DNA from: Lysobacter_C viscosus
Lineage (GTDB): Bacteria > Pseudomonadota > Gammaproteobacteria > Xanthomonadales > Xanthomonadaceae
Assembly (NCBI RefSeq): GCF_046600715.1
Contig: NZ_JBJMAV010000011.1
Location: forward strand, 1-64,000
Direction of reading: 5' to 3'
DNA length: 64,000 bases
The notes below the pieces were generated by a model. It was not told the origin of the DNA. It saw only the letters and a program-made list of their open reading frames with translations, and made no database searches. A program made the position numbers and the translations under genes. Of the stretch, positions 42,924 to 51,845 are shown piece after piece; positions within the stretch are counted from its first letter, which is position 1, and the number at the start of each line of letters is the position of its first letter.

Positions 42924-43990
42924 CCCCACCCCGCAAGCGCCGTTTCGGCTTCGTGTTCCTGCTGTTGCTGGTCGCCGCAGGCGCGGCCGCCTTCATGTTG
43001 TGGCAGCGGTATTCCGGGTTCGCGGACGCCCCCATGGCTGGGTTCGAGGACGGTGCGAGCGTGGTCGTGCAGTCGGGTGACTCGCTGCCCGTGGTGGTGC
43101 GCAAACTGCGCGAGGCCGGCGTCACTACCGGCGAGGAGATCGAGTGGCGGGTGCTGGCGCGCGAACTGGGTGCCGACGGCAGCCTGCACGTGGGCGAGTA
43201 CGCGTTGGCGCCGGGCACCACGCCGCGCGAACTGCTCGTGGCGATGCGCGAAGGCCGGGTGATCCACCACCGGTTCACCATCGTCGAAGGCTGGAACATC
43301 CGTGAGTTGCGGGCCGCGCTGGCGAGGGCCAAGCCGCTGGAGCAGGAAAGCGCGGAGCTCGATGATGCTGCGCTCATGGCCAGGTTGGGCCAGGCCGGGC
43401 AGCATCCGGAAGGCCGGTTCCTGCCCGAGACCTACCTGTACACCCGCGGAGACAGCGACCTGGACGTGCTGGCGCGGGCGCATGCGTCCATGGCCAAGGC
43501 GCTGGCGGCGGCGTGGAACGCCCGCGAGGCCGACAGCCTGCTCAAGACTCCCGACGAAATGCTGACCCTGGCCTCGATTGTCGAGAAGGAAACCGGCATC
43601 GCCGAGGAGCGGCCGCGCATCGCCGGCGTGTTCGAGCGACGCCTGCGGATCGGCATGCGCCTGCAGACCGATCCCACCGTCATCTACGGCATCGGACCCG
43701 GCTACGACGGCAACATCCGCCGTAGCGACCTGGAGACCGACACGCCCTACAACACCTACACGCGGGACGGCCTGCCCCCCACGCCCATCGCCATGCCGGG
43801 CGTGGATGCGCTGGCGGCGGTGGCAGACCCGGCCGACGGCGATGAGTTGTACTTCGTCGCCGTCGGCGACGGCAGTGGACGGCACGTGTTCTCGAGCACG
43901 CTTGTCGAACACAACGCGGCCGTGTCGCGCTACGTCCAGCGCTATCGTGATGCCCAGCGCGCCCCGGCCTCCACCCCGGACACGCCGTGA
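42920..43990 (+). CDS. mltG: Endolytic transglycosylase MltG
   Basis: The product is 356 aa. MltG cleaves nascent peptidoglycan and sets glycan strand length. One N-terminal membrane helix (10-27) precedes a LysM-like region and the YceG catalytic domain, with Glu222 in SIVEKETG and LQTDPTVIYG. The GTG start overlaps pabC, and the GTG of tmk overlaps its stop. The pabC-mltG-tmk-holB order is conserved. Confidence 0.95.
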   Translation: MTPPRKRRFGFVFLLLLVAAGAAAFMLWQRYSGFADAPMAGFEDGASVVVQSGDSLPVVVRKLREAGVTTGEEIEWRVLARELGADGSLHVGEYALAPGTTPRELLVAMREGRVIHHRFTIVEGWNIRELRAALARAKPLEQESAELDDAALMARLGQAGQHPEGRFLPETYLYTRGDSDLDVLARAHASMAKALAAAWNAREADSLLKTPDEMLTLASIVEKETGIAEERPRIAGVFERRLRIGMRLQTDPTVIYGIGPGYDGNIRRSDLETDTPYNTYTRDGLPPTPIAMPGVDALAAVADPADGDELYFVAVGDGSGRHVFSSTLVEHNAAVSRYVQRYRDAQRAPASTPDTP

Positions 43991-44625
43991 CCCTCAAGCG
44001 GCAACCGCGGCTGGTCACGCTTGAAGGCGGGGAGGGTGCGGGCAAGTCCACGGTGCTGGCGGCGCTGGCCGAGGCTTTGACTGGGCGGGGCATCGAGGTG
44101 GTGCGTACCCGGGAGCCCGGGGGGACCCCCTTGGCCGAGCAGATCCGGGACCTGTTGCTGGATCCCGGTCACGAGCCCCCGTCACGCGACACCGAGCTGC
44201 TGCTGATGTTCGCCGCCCGCGCCCAGCATGTGCGCGAGACGGTCCTGCCCGCGCTCCAGCGGGGTGCCTGGGTGCTGAGTGACCGCTTTACCGACGCCAG
44301 CTACGCCTACCAGGGTGGCGCGCGAGGCGGTGACGTGCAGTTCATCGCCGAACTGGAGCGTCGCGTGGTCGGGATCGAGCCCGGCCTGACGCTGCTGCTG
44401 GACGTGCCGGTCGAGATCGGGCTGCGGCGTATGCGCGGCCGGGGCGATGTGGACCGGATCGAGTCCGAGCGCGAGGAATTCTTCGAGCGCGTGCGGACCG
44501 CCTACCAGGGCAGGGCACAGGCACACCCCGACCGGTTCCGGGTGATCGACGCATCACGGCCACTGGTCGACGTGACAGCCGCATCGGTGGAGCTCCTCCA
44601 CGCGTATCTGGAAGATGGCCAGTGA
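43987..44625 (+). CDS. tmk: Thymidylate kinase
   Basis: The product is 212 aa. It phosphorylates dTMP to dTDP. The P-loop is EGGEGAGKS, the DRF-type motif is SDRFTDASYAYQGG, and REPGGTPLAEQIR is conserved. A GTG start overlaps mltG by 4 bp. holB overlaps its stop by 4 bp. Confidence 0.96.
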   Translation: MTLKRQPRLVTLEGGEGAGKSTVLAALAEALTGRGIEVVRTREPGGTPLAEQIRDLLLDPGHEPPSRDTELLLMFAARAQHVRETVLPALQRGAWVLSDRFTDASYAYQGGARGGDVQFIAELERRVVGIEPGLTLLLDVPVEIGLRRMRGRGDVDRIESEREEFFERVRTAYQGRAQAHPDRFRVIDASRPLVDVTAASVELLHAYLEDGQ

Positions 44626-45680
44626 GCGCGCGGCAACCCCTGGCGCCTTGGCAGCAGCGCATCCACGACCACGCTGCCGACGCGCTGGACGCCGGGCGGC
44701 TGGGCCACGGCCTGCTCTTCTGCGGTCCCGCGCAGTTGGGCAAGCGGGCGGTCGCCGAGCGCCTTGCCGAACGGGTTCTGTGCCTGCAGCGGTCGGCGGG
44801 CGAGGGCCCCTGCGGGCGCTGCCGCTCCTGCCACCTGTTGGCGCAACGTCACCAGCGCGACCCGGTGGAGACCCGCCCCGATGGGCAGCTGGCCCACCCG
44901 CTGGGCCATAGTGGGCATCCGGACCTCGTCCTGGTGGGGCACGTCCTCAACGAAAAGGGACGGCCGCCGAAGATGCGCTCGGAGATCGTCATCGAGCAGG
45001 TCCGGAACCTGTCGGAAAAGCTGGCACTGACCACCCAGTACGGCGGCGCGCAGGTGGTGATCATCGATCCGGCCGATGCGGTCAACCACGCCGCATGCAA
45101 CGCACTGCTCAAGACCCTGGAGGAGCCGGTGCCCGGGCGCTACCTGTGGCTGGTCAGTGGCAACCCGGCGCGATTGCCTGCGACCATCCGCAGCCGATGC
45201 CAGCGGCTGGAATTCCGGCTGCCGCCGCGCGAGGAATCGCTGCAGTGGCTGCAGGCGCAGGGACACGATTCCGGCGACGCGCTCGAGGCCCTTGAAGCCG
45301 CCCACGGCCACCCGGGGCAGGCCGATGCCTGGTTGCGCAATGAGGGCATGGGACTGCGGCGGCAGGTCGGCACTGACCTGGACGCCATCGCACAGGGCAC
45401 GCGCACGCCGCTGGAAACCGCGCAGCGCTGGACGGCCGATGAACATGCGGCGCTGCGCTTGCGCCACGCGGCCGACCTCGCGGTGGCGCGCGCGGCCGAG
45501 CGCTTGACCGACCCGGCGCGGACGCGCAGTCTGGCGGCCTGGTTCGACCAGGCGAACCGGACCTGCGAGTTGTTGCGGACCACGGTGCGCGCCGACTTGG
45601 CGGTATTGGAACTGCTGATGGCCTGGCGCTCCGGCGCCGCACGGTCGGAAGCACGGTCGCGCCCCGACGGCGCAGGATGA
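44622..45680 (+). CDS. holB: DNA polymerase III subunit delta'
   Basis: The product is a 352-aa clamp-loader subunit. The P-loop position is degenerate (GPAQLGKRA), as expected because delta' does not hydrolyse ATP. A zinc site is formed by Cys residues in RVLCLQ and CGRCRSC. ACNALLKTLEEP and TIRSRCQ are family signatures. The GTG start overlaps tmk by 4 bp. Confidence 0.94.
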   Translation: MSARQPLAPWQQRIHDHAADALDAGRLGHGLLFCGPAQLGKRAVAERLAERVLCLQRSAGEGPCGRCRSCHLLAQRHQRDPVETRPDGQLAHPLGHSGHPDLVLVGHVLNEKGRPPKMRSEIVIEQVRNLSEKLALTTQYGGAQVVIIDPADAVNHAACNALLKTLEEPVPGRYLWLVSGNPARLPATIRSRCQRLEFRLPPREESLQWLQAQGHDSGDALEALEAAHGHPGQADAWLRNEGMGLRRQVGTDLDAIAQGTRTPLETAQRWTADEHAALRLRHAADLAVARAAERLTDPARTRSLAAWFDQANRTCELLRTTVRADLAVLELLMAWRSGAARSEARSRPDGAG

Positions 45681-45702
45681 TCGCGGGAGCGGGGAAGGCA
45701 CG

Positions 45703-46059
45703 ATGGTGGCAGCAGGCGGCGCACGGCAGGGCATCCTGACCCTGGCAATCAAGGACAAGGCGGCGCTGTACAGCGCCTACATGCCCTATCTCAGGCATGG
45801 CGGCATCTTCGTGGCCACGCCCAAGCGGTATTTCCTCGGCGACGAGGTGTTCGTGCTGCTGACGTTGCCCGAGTCCAGCGAGCGCATGCCGGTCGCCGCC
45901 AAGGTGGTCTGGGTGACGCCTGCCGGCGCGCAGGGCAACCGCCCCGCCGGCATCGGCGTGCAGTTCAGCGAGAGCGCCGAGGGCGAAGCGGTCAAGGGCA
46001 AGATCGAGGCGCTACTGGCCGGCACGCTCGATTCGGACCGGGCCACCCACACGATGTAG
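45703..46059 (+). CDS. pilZ: PilZ domain protein (type IV pilus-associated)
   Basis: The product is 118 aa. It is the short PilZ orthologue found after holB in pseudomonads and xanthomonads and required for type IV pilus assembly. The pattern LRHGGIFVATPKRYFLGDEVFVLLTLPE is typical. It lacks the RxxxR and D/NxSxxG motifs, so it should not bind c-di-GMP. GGGGAAGG precedes the ATG. A terminator follows. Confidence 0.93.
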   Translation: MVAAGGARQGILTLAIKDKAALYSAYMPYLRHGGIFVATPKRYFLGDEVFVLLTLPESSERMPVAAKVVWVTPAGAQGNRPAGIGVQFSESAEGEAVKGKIEALLAGTLDSDRATHTM

Positions 46060-46070
46060 CTGCCGAAAGA

Positions 46071-46095
46071 AAAACCCCGCCGAGCGCGGGGTTTT
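46071..46095. terminator. Bidirectional terminator between pilZ and the FadJ-like gene
   Basis: AAAACCCCGC (46071-46080) pairs with GCGGGGTTTT (46086-46095) around CGAGC. The A/T ends allow termination on both strands of the convergent genes. Confidence 0.88.
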
Positions 46096-46124
46096 CCGGT
46101 TCCCACCGCGGAGTACGGGCGCCC

Positions 46125-48221
46125 TCAGTCGCCGGCGCCGGTCGCGGTCGCCAATTGCAATTTCGGATTGTCCCACCCGGGCCGCGGGGCGAAACGGTCC
46201 CCGTGGTGCGCTTGCAGCTGGGTGAGCTTCTGCAACAGCACCTCGACCCCGGTTTCGCGGATGTACTGGATGGGGCCGCCGCGGAACGGGGCGAAGCCGG
46301 TACCGAAGATCACTCCCGCGTCGAGCAGGTCCGCATCCTCGACCACGCCATCGTGGAGACAGGCCACGGCCTCGTTGAGCATGGGCAGGATCAGGCGGTC
46401 CTCCAGGTCCGACGGGGGCTGGTAGTCCTTCGGCAGCTCGGGCTTGACCGCCCTGCCGTCTTCCCACTTGTACAGGCCCTGGCCGTCCTTCTTGCCGCGC
46501 TTGCCGGCTTCCGCACCGCCCGCAAGTGCCTGCGGCAGCGCCAAGCCCAGGAACGGTGCCAGCTCCGCGCCTACCCCGGCCGCTACGTCGAGGCCTACGG
46601 TGTCGATCAGTTCAATGGGGCCCATCGGCATGCCGAAGCGAACCGCCGCCTTGTCGATCGCGATGCCGGGAATCCCTTCCGAATAAGCGGTGGCGGCCTC
46701 GAGCATGTACGGGAACAGCACCCGGTTGACGAGGAAGCCGGGCGTGCCGGCGACCGGCACGGGCAGCTTGTCGATAGCCTTGCAGAAGGCCGCGAGCCGT
46801 TGCTCGGTGCCGGGGGCCATGGCGTCGTGGCGGATGATCTCCACCAGCGGCATCAACGCGACGGGGTTGAAGTAGTGCAGCCCGGCGAAGCGGGCCGGAA
46901 GGCGGACGTGTTCGCGCAGTTCGGCCAGCGGGATGGATGACGTGTTGGTGGAGAGCAACGCGTCGTCCTTCATCGCCGGCTCCACCTGCGCGTACAGGTC
47001 GCGCTTGGCCTGGGCCTGTTCGATGATCGCTTCGATCACCAGGTCGGCCCGGGCCGCGCCGTCGCCTGCCAGGTCGCCCTTGAGGCGGGCCGCCACCTGT
47101 GGGCGCTTGGCCTCGTCCTTCACCTTCTTCTCGAACAGTTCGCCCGCCCGCTGCAGGGCCTTGTCGATGAACCGCTGCTCGCGGTCGGCAAGGGTGACCT
47201 CGAAGCCCTTGTAGGCCGACCAGGCCGCGATGTCGCCACCCATCACACCGGCACCGATGACGTGGACGTGCGCGATGCCATGCTCGCCACTGCCCTGGCC
47301 CTTGAGCCGCTCCTGCAGGAAGAACACCCGGATCAGGTTGCGTGCGGTGGGGGTGGACGCCAGCCGCACGACCGCCTTGCGCTCGGCGGCCAGCCGGGAC
47401 TGGATGCCGCCACCGGACCGCGACCAGCTGTTGATCAGGGCGTAAGGCGCGGGGTAGTGCTCCTTGCGCGCCTTGCGGGCGACCTGCTTGGCCAGCATCG
47501 GCGCCAACAGGCGACGGGCGGGAAGGGTATTGGTGGCCCAGCCCATGAAGCGCTGTTTGAACGGCCGCTGGGTTCCCTTCAGCGCGAGCTGCGCGGCGGA
47601 CTCGACCAGCTGGTCGGCCGGCACGACCTTGTCGACCAGGCCATTGGCCCGGGCCGCCTTGGCGCCCAGGCTGCGGCCGGTCAGCATCATGTCGAAGGCC
47701 GCCGGCGCGCCGATGAGCCGCGGCAATCGCACGCTGCCGCCCCAGCCAGGGAAGATGCCCAGCTTCACCTCCGGCAGGCCGATGCGGGTGGACGCATCGT
47801 TGCTGGCGACGCGGTACCGGCAGGCCAGCGCCATTTCCGTGCCCCCCCCCATGCAGAAACCGTGGATCGCAGCGACGGTGGGGAAAGGCAGTTCGGCCAG
47901 TCGCTGGAAGACGTGCTGACCGCGGCGGATCGCGTCGTCCACCGTGCCCTTCCGGTCGAACGCCTGGAACTCCTTGATATCTGCGCCAGCGACGAAGCCC
48001 TTGGCCTTGGCCGAGCGCACCACCATCCCCGTGGGCGGGTCCAGTGCCAGCCGTTCCAGCAGAGCGTCCAGTTCGATCAGGACATCCTGCGAGAAGGTGT
48101 TGACCGACGCTTCGGCGCGATCGAACGAGAGCACCAGCACGCCGTCCGCGCGCAGGTCGGTGTGCCAGTGGCGGGCACGGAGCCCGTCGAAGGCGGGAAG
48201 CGCGTCGCGGGCTGCGGTCAT
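46125..48221 (-). CDS. Fatty acid oxidation multifunctional enzyme (enoyl-CoA hydratase / 3-hydroxyacyl-CoA dehydrogenase, FadJ/FadB-like)
   Basis: The product is 698 aa. The N-terminal crotonase domain (to about residue 200) has KGFVAGADIKEF and GFCMGGGTEMALACRYR. The NAD-binding domain begins at VIGAGVMGGDIA, with STNTSSIPL and HYFNPV, followed by the C-terminal dehydrogenase domain. It carries out the hydration and oxidation steps of beta-oxidation. No thiolase gene is adjacent in this window. It is divergent from rpoE. Confidence 0.93.
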   Translation of the reverse strand: MTAARDALPAFDGLRARHWHTDLRADGVLVLSFDRAEASVNTFSQDVLIELDALLERLALDPPTGMVVRSAKAKGFVAGADIKEFQAFDRKGTVDDAIRRGQHVFQRLAELPFPTVAAIHGFCMGGGTEMALACRYRVASNDASTRIGLPEVKLGIFPGWGGSVRLPRLIGAPAAFDMMLTGRSLGAKAARANGLVDKVVPADQLVESAAQLALKGTQRPFKQRFMGWATNTLPARRLLAPMLAKQVARKARKEHYPAPYALINSWSRSGGGIQSRLAAERKAVVRLASTPTARNLIRVFFLQERLKGQGSGEHGIAHVHVIGAGVMGGDIAAWSAYKGFEVTLADREQRFIDKALQRAGELFEKKVKDEAKRPQVAARLKGDLAGDGAARADLVIEAIIEQAQAKRDLYAQVEPAMKDDALLSTNTSSIPLAELREHVRLPARFAGLHYFNPVALMPLVEIIRHDAMAPGTEQRLAAFCKAIDKLPVPVAGTPGFLVNRVLFPYMLEAATAYSEGIPGIAIDKAAVRFGMPMGPIELIDTVGLDVAAGVGAELAPFLGLALPQALAGGAEAGKRGKKDGQGLYKWEDGRAVKPELPKDYQPPSDLEDRLILPMLNEAVACLHDGVVEDADLLDAGVIFGTGFAPFRGGPIQYIRETGVEVLLQKLTQLQAHHGDRFAPRPGWDNPKLQLATATGAGD

Positions 48222-48362
48222 CGCGGCACCATCCGTTCACGTATGGGGGGCCGCTATCATCCGGGCGTTGTTTCGGCGGCGTCAAATCGCGCCAACGCGG
48301 TAGTTCGCCCACGTTGCGCTCGGGCCGCCGCGTCCCCACCTGTCAGTCAATGCCTGCAGGGC

Positions 48363-48390
48363 GGAACTTTCCTCCTGTGGGGGTGTCATA
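48363..48390 (+). promoter_or_regulatory. Candidate sigma-E promoter of rpoE
   Basis: GGAACTT (48363-48369) and TCATA (48386-48390) are 16 nt apart, matching the sigma-E-type pattern GGAACTT - 15-16 nt - TCNNA. It lies 42 bp before rpoE, where autoregulation is expected. Confidence 0.6.
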
Positions 48391-48431
48391 TCGTTCGGCC
48401 CATGCCGAGCAGACAGGAGTGCCGGCACGGC

Positions 48432-49049
48432 ATGGCCGAAAACAACGTTGCACAGGCATCCGCCGATGCGCTGGACCAGGAACTGGTCCGTCGCGTCCAG
48501 CGGGGCGACAGTACGGCCTTCGACACCCTGGTGCGCCGTTACCAGCATCGGGTGGTGGGGCTGATCGGTCGCTACGTATCCGATTGGAGCGAGTGCCAGG
48601 ACGTGGCCCAGGAGACGTTCATCCGCGCCTATCGCGCGATGGCCAGTTTCCGGGGGGATTCCCAGTTCTATACATGGTTGCACCGCATCGCAGTGAACAC
48701 CGCCAAGAACCACCTCGTTGCACAGAACCGCCGCCCCCCGGCCTCGGACATCGATGCCGGCGACGCCGAGCAGTTCGATGCCGGCATGCGCCTGCGTGAC
48801 ACCGACACCCCCGAACGCGAGTTGCTGCGGCAGGAAATCGAGCGCGCAGTGATGGAAACGGTGGAAGGCCTTGCCGGGGACCTGCGAACGGCCATCACCC
48901 TGCGCGAGGTCGAGGGTCTCAGTTACGAAGAAATCGCCGAACGCATGGGCTGCCCGATCGGTACGGTCCGCTCGCGGATCTTCCGTGCGCGCGATGCGAT
49001 CGATGTCCGGCTGCGTCCCTTGCTCGGGCCAGACCATGGCCCGCGCTGA
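48432..49049 (+). CDS. rpoE: RNA polymerase sigma factor RpoE (extracytoplasmic stress)
   Basis: The product is 205 aa. Sigma region 2 contains DWSECQDVAQETFIRAYRA and FRGDSQFYTWLHRIAVNTAKNHL. Region 4 contains REVEGLSYEEIAERMGCPIGTVRSRIFRAR. The ATG at 48432 follows weak purines. The neighbours rseA and mucD make this the envelope stress operon. Confidence 0.96.
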   Translation: MAENNVAQASADALDQELVRRVQRGDSTAFDTLVRRYQHRVVGLIGRYVSDWSECQDVAQETFIRAYRAMASFRGDSQFYTWLHRIAVNTAKNHLVAQNRRPPASDIDAGDAEQFDAGMRLRDTDTPERELLRQEIERAVMETVEGLAGDLRTAITLREVEGLSYEEIAERMGCPIGTVRSRIFRARDAIDVRLRPLLGPDHGPR

Positions 49050-49136
49050 GCCGGGCTACTGCCGGGGCGGGCTGCGGTCGTTCGTGGCCTGCCCTGCCGC
49101 CCAGACCGAGCTGAAGTTCCAGGAGGCCTCGTGCCG

Positions 49137-50108
49137 ATGACACCCGAGCATTCCAACGACGACCGCGAAGACCTGTCCGCCCTGTTCGACGGCGAACTGG
49201 ACGGTGATGCCGCACGCTTCGCTCTCAAACGCCTCGATCACGATGCCTCCTGGCGCGACTGCGTCGGCAGCTGGCAGTTGGCCGGTGACGTGCTGCGTGG
49301 ACGCGCTGAGGCGGTGGTGGCCGGAGACTTCGCCGGGCGCGTGGGCGCTGCCGTGGCGGAGGCCGAGGAACGTGCAGGCGAGCAACAGGCCGGCGAAAGA
49401 CAGGCCGGCGAAAGACAGGCCGGCGAAGCGTCCGGTGCGATGGCACGGCCCGCGGCAACGCCGGGCGTGCGTCGCCGGCAGCGTGCATGGATACCCTGCG
49501 CGGCGCTGGCGGCATCCGTAGCACTCGCTGCCTTCCTGGTGGCGCGACCGCTGGATGATCGTGCCAGCGGACGCACGGCGGACGTGCCGGTGCTGGCCGC
49601 AGACCCGGTTGGAGTGGACGTGCCGGGTCTACCCCCCCTGGCGACGGACGCAACGGAAGTTGCGCCGCGCGACGTGGCGCGCTTGGACGCCCCGCAGGCA
49701 CTCGCCCGAGGGCCGCTGGTCCCGCCGTCGTCAAGCGACGCGCCGGCACCGACCTCTCGCCCGGTCCCTCGCACGCGGCCGGCCTACGCGGCGGTGCCGC
49801 CCGCGGACGTCGTGGCTGTCGCCGGCAGTGCAGGGATGCCGGTGTCCGGCCCGGCGCGGGTGGCCGAGCAGTCACCCGACCCCACCAGGGTCGATCCGTT
49901 CACCCCGCGGGCCAACGAGTTCGGCTCCCGGCCGTGGCCGCGCGCGGTGCTGCCCGACTACCGGGCAGGGAATGGCTTGACCGCCGGTTACGCCGCGCCG
50001 GCGACCGCGCCCTCGTTCTACCCCTTCGAGCCACCTCCCGCCGAGCCTGCGCCGCCGGCGGACGCTGCCGGCGCGACCACGCCGCCGCCCCCGTCGCCGA
50101 GACCCTGA
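49137..50108 (+). CDS. rseA: Anti-sigma-E factor RseA
   Basis: The product is about 323 aa. The N-terminal anti-sigma domain (LSALFDGELDGDAARFALKRLDHD...WQLAGDVLRG) binds RpoE. One membrane helix (about 117-134, WIPCAALAASVALAAFLVA) and a long Pro/Ala-rich periplasmic region follow. A strong AGGAGG (49121-49126) precedes both GTG 49131 and ATG 49137; ATG has the better spacing. No rseB follows; mucD comes next. Confidence 0.9.
   Translation: MTPEHSNDDREDLSALFDGELDGDAARFALKRLDHDASWRDCVGSWQLAGDVLRGRAEAVVAGDFAGRVGAAVAEAEERAGEQQAGERQAGERQAGEASGAMARPAATPGVRRRQRAWIPCAALAASVALAAFLVARPLDDRASGRTADVPVLAADPVGVDVPGLPPLATDATEVAPRDVARLDAPQALARGPLVPPSSSDAPAPTSRPVPRTRPAYAAVPPADVVAVAGSAGMPVSGPARVAEQSPDPTRVDPFTPRANEFGSRPWPRAVLPDYRAGNGLTAGYAAPATAPSFYPFEPPPAEPAPPADAAGATTPPPPSPRP
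49386..49428 (+). repeat. 15-bp tandem repeat inside rseA
   Basis: The unit CAGGCCGGCGAAAGA occurs twice (49386-49415) plus a 13-bp partial third copy. It encodes (QAGER)n in the linker between the anti-sigma domain and the membrane helix. Its period is in frame. Confidence 0.9.
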
Positions 50109-50216
50109 CGTCCCCGGCACGCAGGCATTGGCAGGATGACCCGTTCCACCTCCGCCCCGGCTGGCAAGCCGGGGTGCGTTGCACGATTCGATACCCAAGT
50201 CCCAGAGGCCGATTCA

Positions 50217-51725
50217 ATGAACCGACCGTTTCGTACGCTTGCCCTGATGGGCCTCCTCGTGGCCGCGATCCCGGTGGCCTGCACCGCGCAGGCGCCCGCC
50301 GACGCACGCGCCAGCCAGGGCACCGAGAAGCCCATCGCACCCCCGCCGTCGGCGCAGCCTTCGCGCCCGCTGGTGACCGGCCTGCCCGACTTCACTTCAC
50401 TGGTGGAGCGGGTGGGGCCGGCGGTGGTCAACGTCAGCGCGCAGATCGCCCCGCGCACCGCGCGCGGCGGCGGGCCGGGGCAGGAGGAGATCCCCGAGAT
50501 CTTCCGCCGCTTCTTCGGACCCGGGACGCCGTTCCCGGAAGCGCCGCAGGGCCGAGGTGGCGTGTCCCAGGGCACGGGCTTCCTGATTTCCGATGACGGT
50601 TACCTGCTGACCAACCACCATGTCGTCAACGGGGCCGAAACCGTGCAGGTGAGCCTGTCGGATCGTCGCGAGTTCACCGCCGAGGTGGTCGGGAGCGACG
50701 AGGAGTCCGATGTCGCCCTGCTCAAGATCGATGCCGCCGGCCTTCCGTTCCTGCGCCTGGCAGACGCCACGCGGACGCAAGCCGGACAGTGGGTGATTGC
50801 CATCGGCTCGCCGTTCGGGCTGCAGCACTCGGTCACCGCCGGGATCGTGAGCGCGGTGGGCCGCAACAACCCCTACGCAGGCCAGCAGTACGTGCCTTTC
50901 ATCCAGACCGACGTGGCGATCAACCGCGGCAATTCGGGTGGCCCGCTGCTGAACACCAGCGGTGAAGTGGTCGGAATCAACTCCCAGATCTTCTCCAACT
51001 CGGGCGGCTACATGGGCGTCAGCTTCGCCATCCCGATCGACGTCGCCATGAACGCAGCCGAGCAGTTGCGCGACACCGGGCGGGTCAGCCGCGGCCTGCT
51101 GGGCGTCAACGTGCAGCCGATCACCACCGAAGCCGCCAAGGCCCTTGGCCTGGCCGTCGCGGAAGGGGCACTCGTGGCCGGCGTCGAGCCGGGCAGTGCC
51201 GCCGACAAGGCCGGGATCGAACGCATGGACGTGATCACCGCCGTGGACGGCCGCAAGGTCAGCGTCTCCAGCGACCTGCCGCCGCTGATCGGGCTGAAGG
51301 CGCCGGGCGATCGCGTGGAAGTGACGCTGCTGCGCAGCGGCCGCGAGATGCAGGTCGACGTGGTGCTGGGCGAGCTGGGTGGTGCGGTGGCGGCGGCGGG
51401 CAATGGCCGCGCCCCGGCGCGCGAAAGCGCTCCGCAACCGGCCAATGCGATAGGTGTCATCCCGCAGGACCTGGATGCCGCGCAGCGCAGGCAACTGGGG
51501 CTGCAGGCGGGCGAGGGCGTACGGATCGTGTCCGTGCAGCCCGGCCCCGCGCAGAGGGCCGGCCTCCAGGCCGGGGACGTGGTGCTATCTGTGGGCCGAA
51601 CCGCAGTGTCCAACGCAGCCGACCTCAACCGCCGCCTGGCGGACCTGGAGCCGGGCGAGACCGTGATGCTGCTGGTTCGCAGGGGCGAGGGCACCCAGTA
51701 CGTCGCGGTGACCACCGGCGGCTGA
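50217..51725 (+). CDS. mucD: DegP/MucD-type periplasmic serine protease
   Basis: The product is 502 aa. A signal peptide ends near TAQA. The HtrA protease domain has His135 (TNHHVV), Asp165 (SDVALL) and Ser240 (GNSGGP), followed by two PDZ domains (about 290-385 and 410-500). It degrades misfolded envelope proteins and limits the sigma-E response. ATG 50217 follows AGAGG. It completes the rpoE-rseA-mucD unit. Confidence 0.95.
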   Translation: MNRPFRTLALMGLLVAAIPVACTAQAPADARASQGTEKPIAPPPSAQPSRPLVTGLPDFTSLVERVGPAVVNVSAQIAPRTARGGGPGQEEIPEIFRRFFGPGTPFPEAPQGRGGVSQGTGFLISDDGYLLTNHHVVNGAETVQVSLSDRREFTAEVVGSDEESDVALLKIDAAGLPFLRLADATRTQAGQWVIAIGSPFGLQHSVTAGIVSAVGRNNPYAGQQYVPFIQTDVAINRGNSGGPLLNTSGEVVGINSQIFSNSGGYMGVSFAIPIDVAMNAAEQLRDTGRVSRGLLGVNVQPITTEAAKALGLAVAEGALVAGVEPGSAADKAGIERMDVITAVDGRKVSVSSDLPPLIGLKAPGDRVEVTLLRSGREMQVDVVLGELGGAVAAAGNGRAPARESAPQPANAIGVIPQDLDAAQRRQLGLQAGEGVRIVSVQPGPAQRAGLQAGDVVLSVGRTAVSNAADLNRRLADLEPGETVMLLVRRGEGTQYVAVTTGG

Positions 51726-51845
51726 ACCTGCCGGGGCGGCACGCGTTCCGCCGGACCGGGCGGGGGCGTGCCGTGTGCGATAATCGCGCGTTGATTTTCT
51801 CTGGCCCATTCCTTTCTGGCCCAATGGGCCCGGTCGCGTCCCCGC

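Noticed and set aside
44622..45680. Degenerate Walker A in holB as a sign of gene decay
   Set aside because: Delta' subunits normally lack ATPase activity, and the rest of the protein is intact.
50217..50290. Lipoprotein signal in MucD (Cys22)
   Set aside because: The residues before the Cys (PVA) do not fit a lipobox; a signal peptidase I site after TAQA is more likely.
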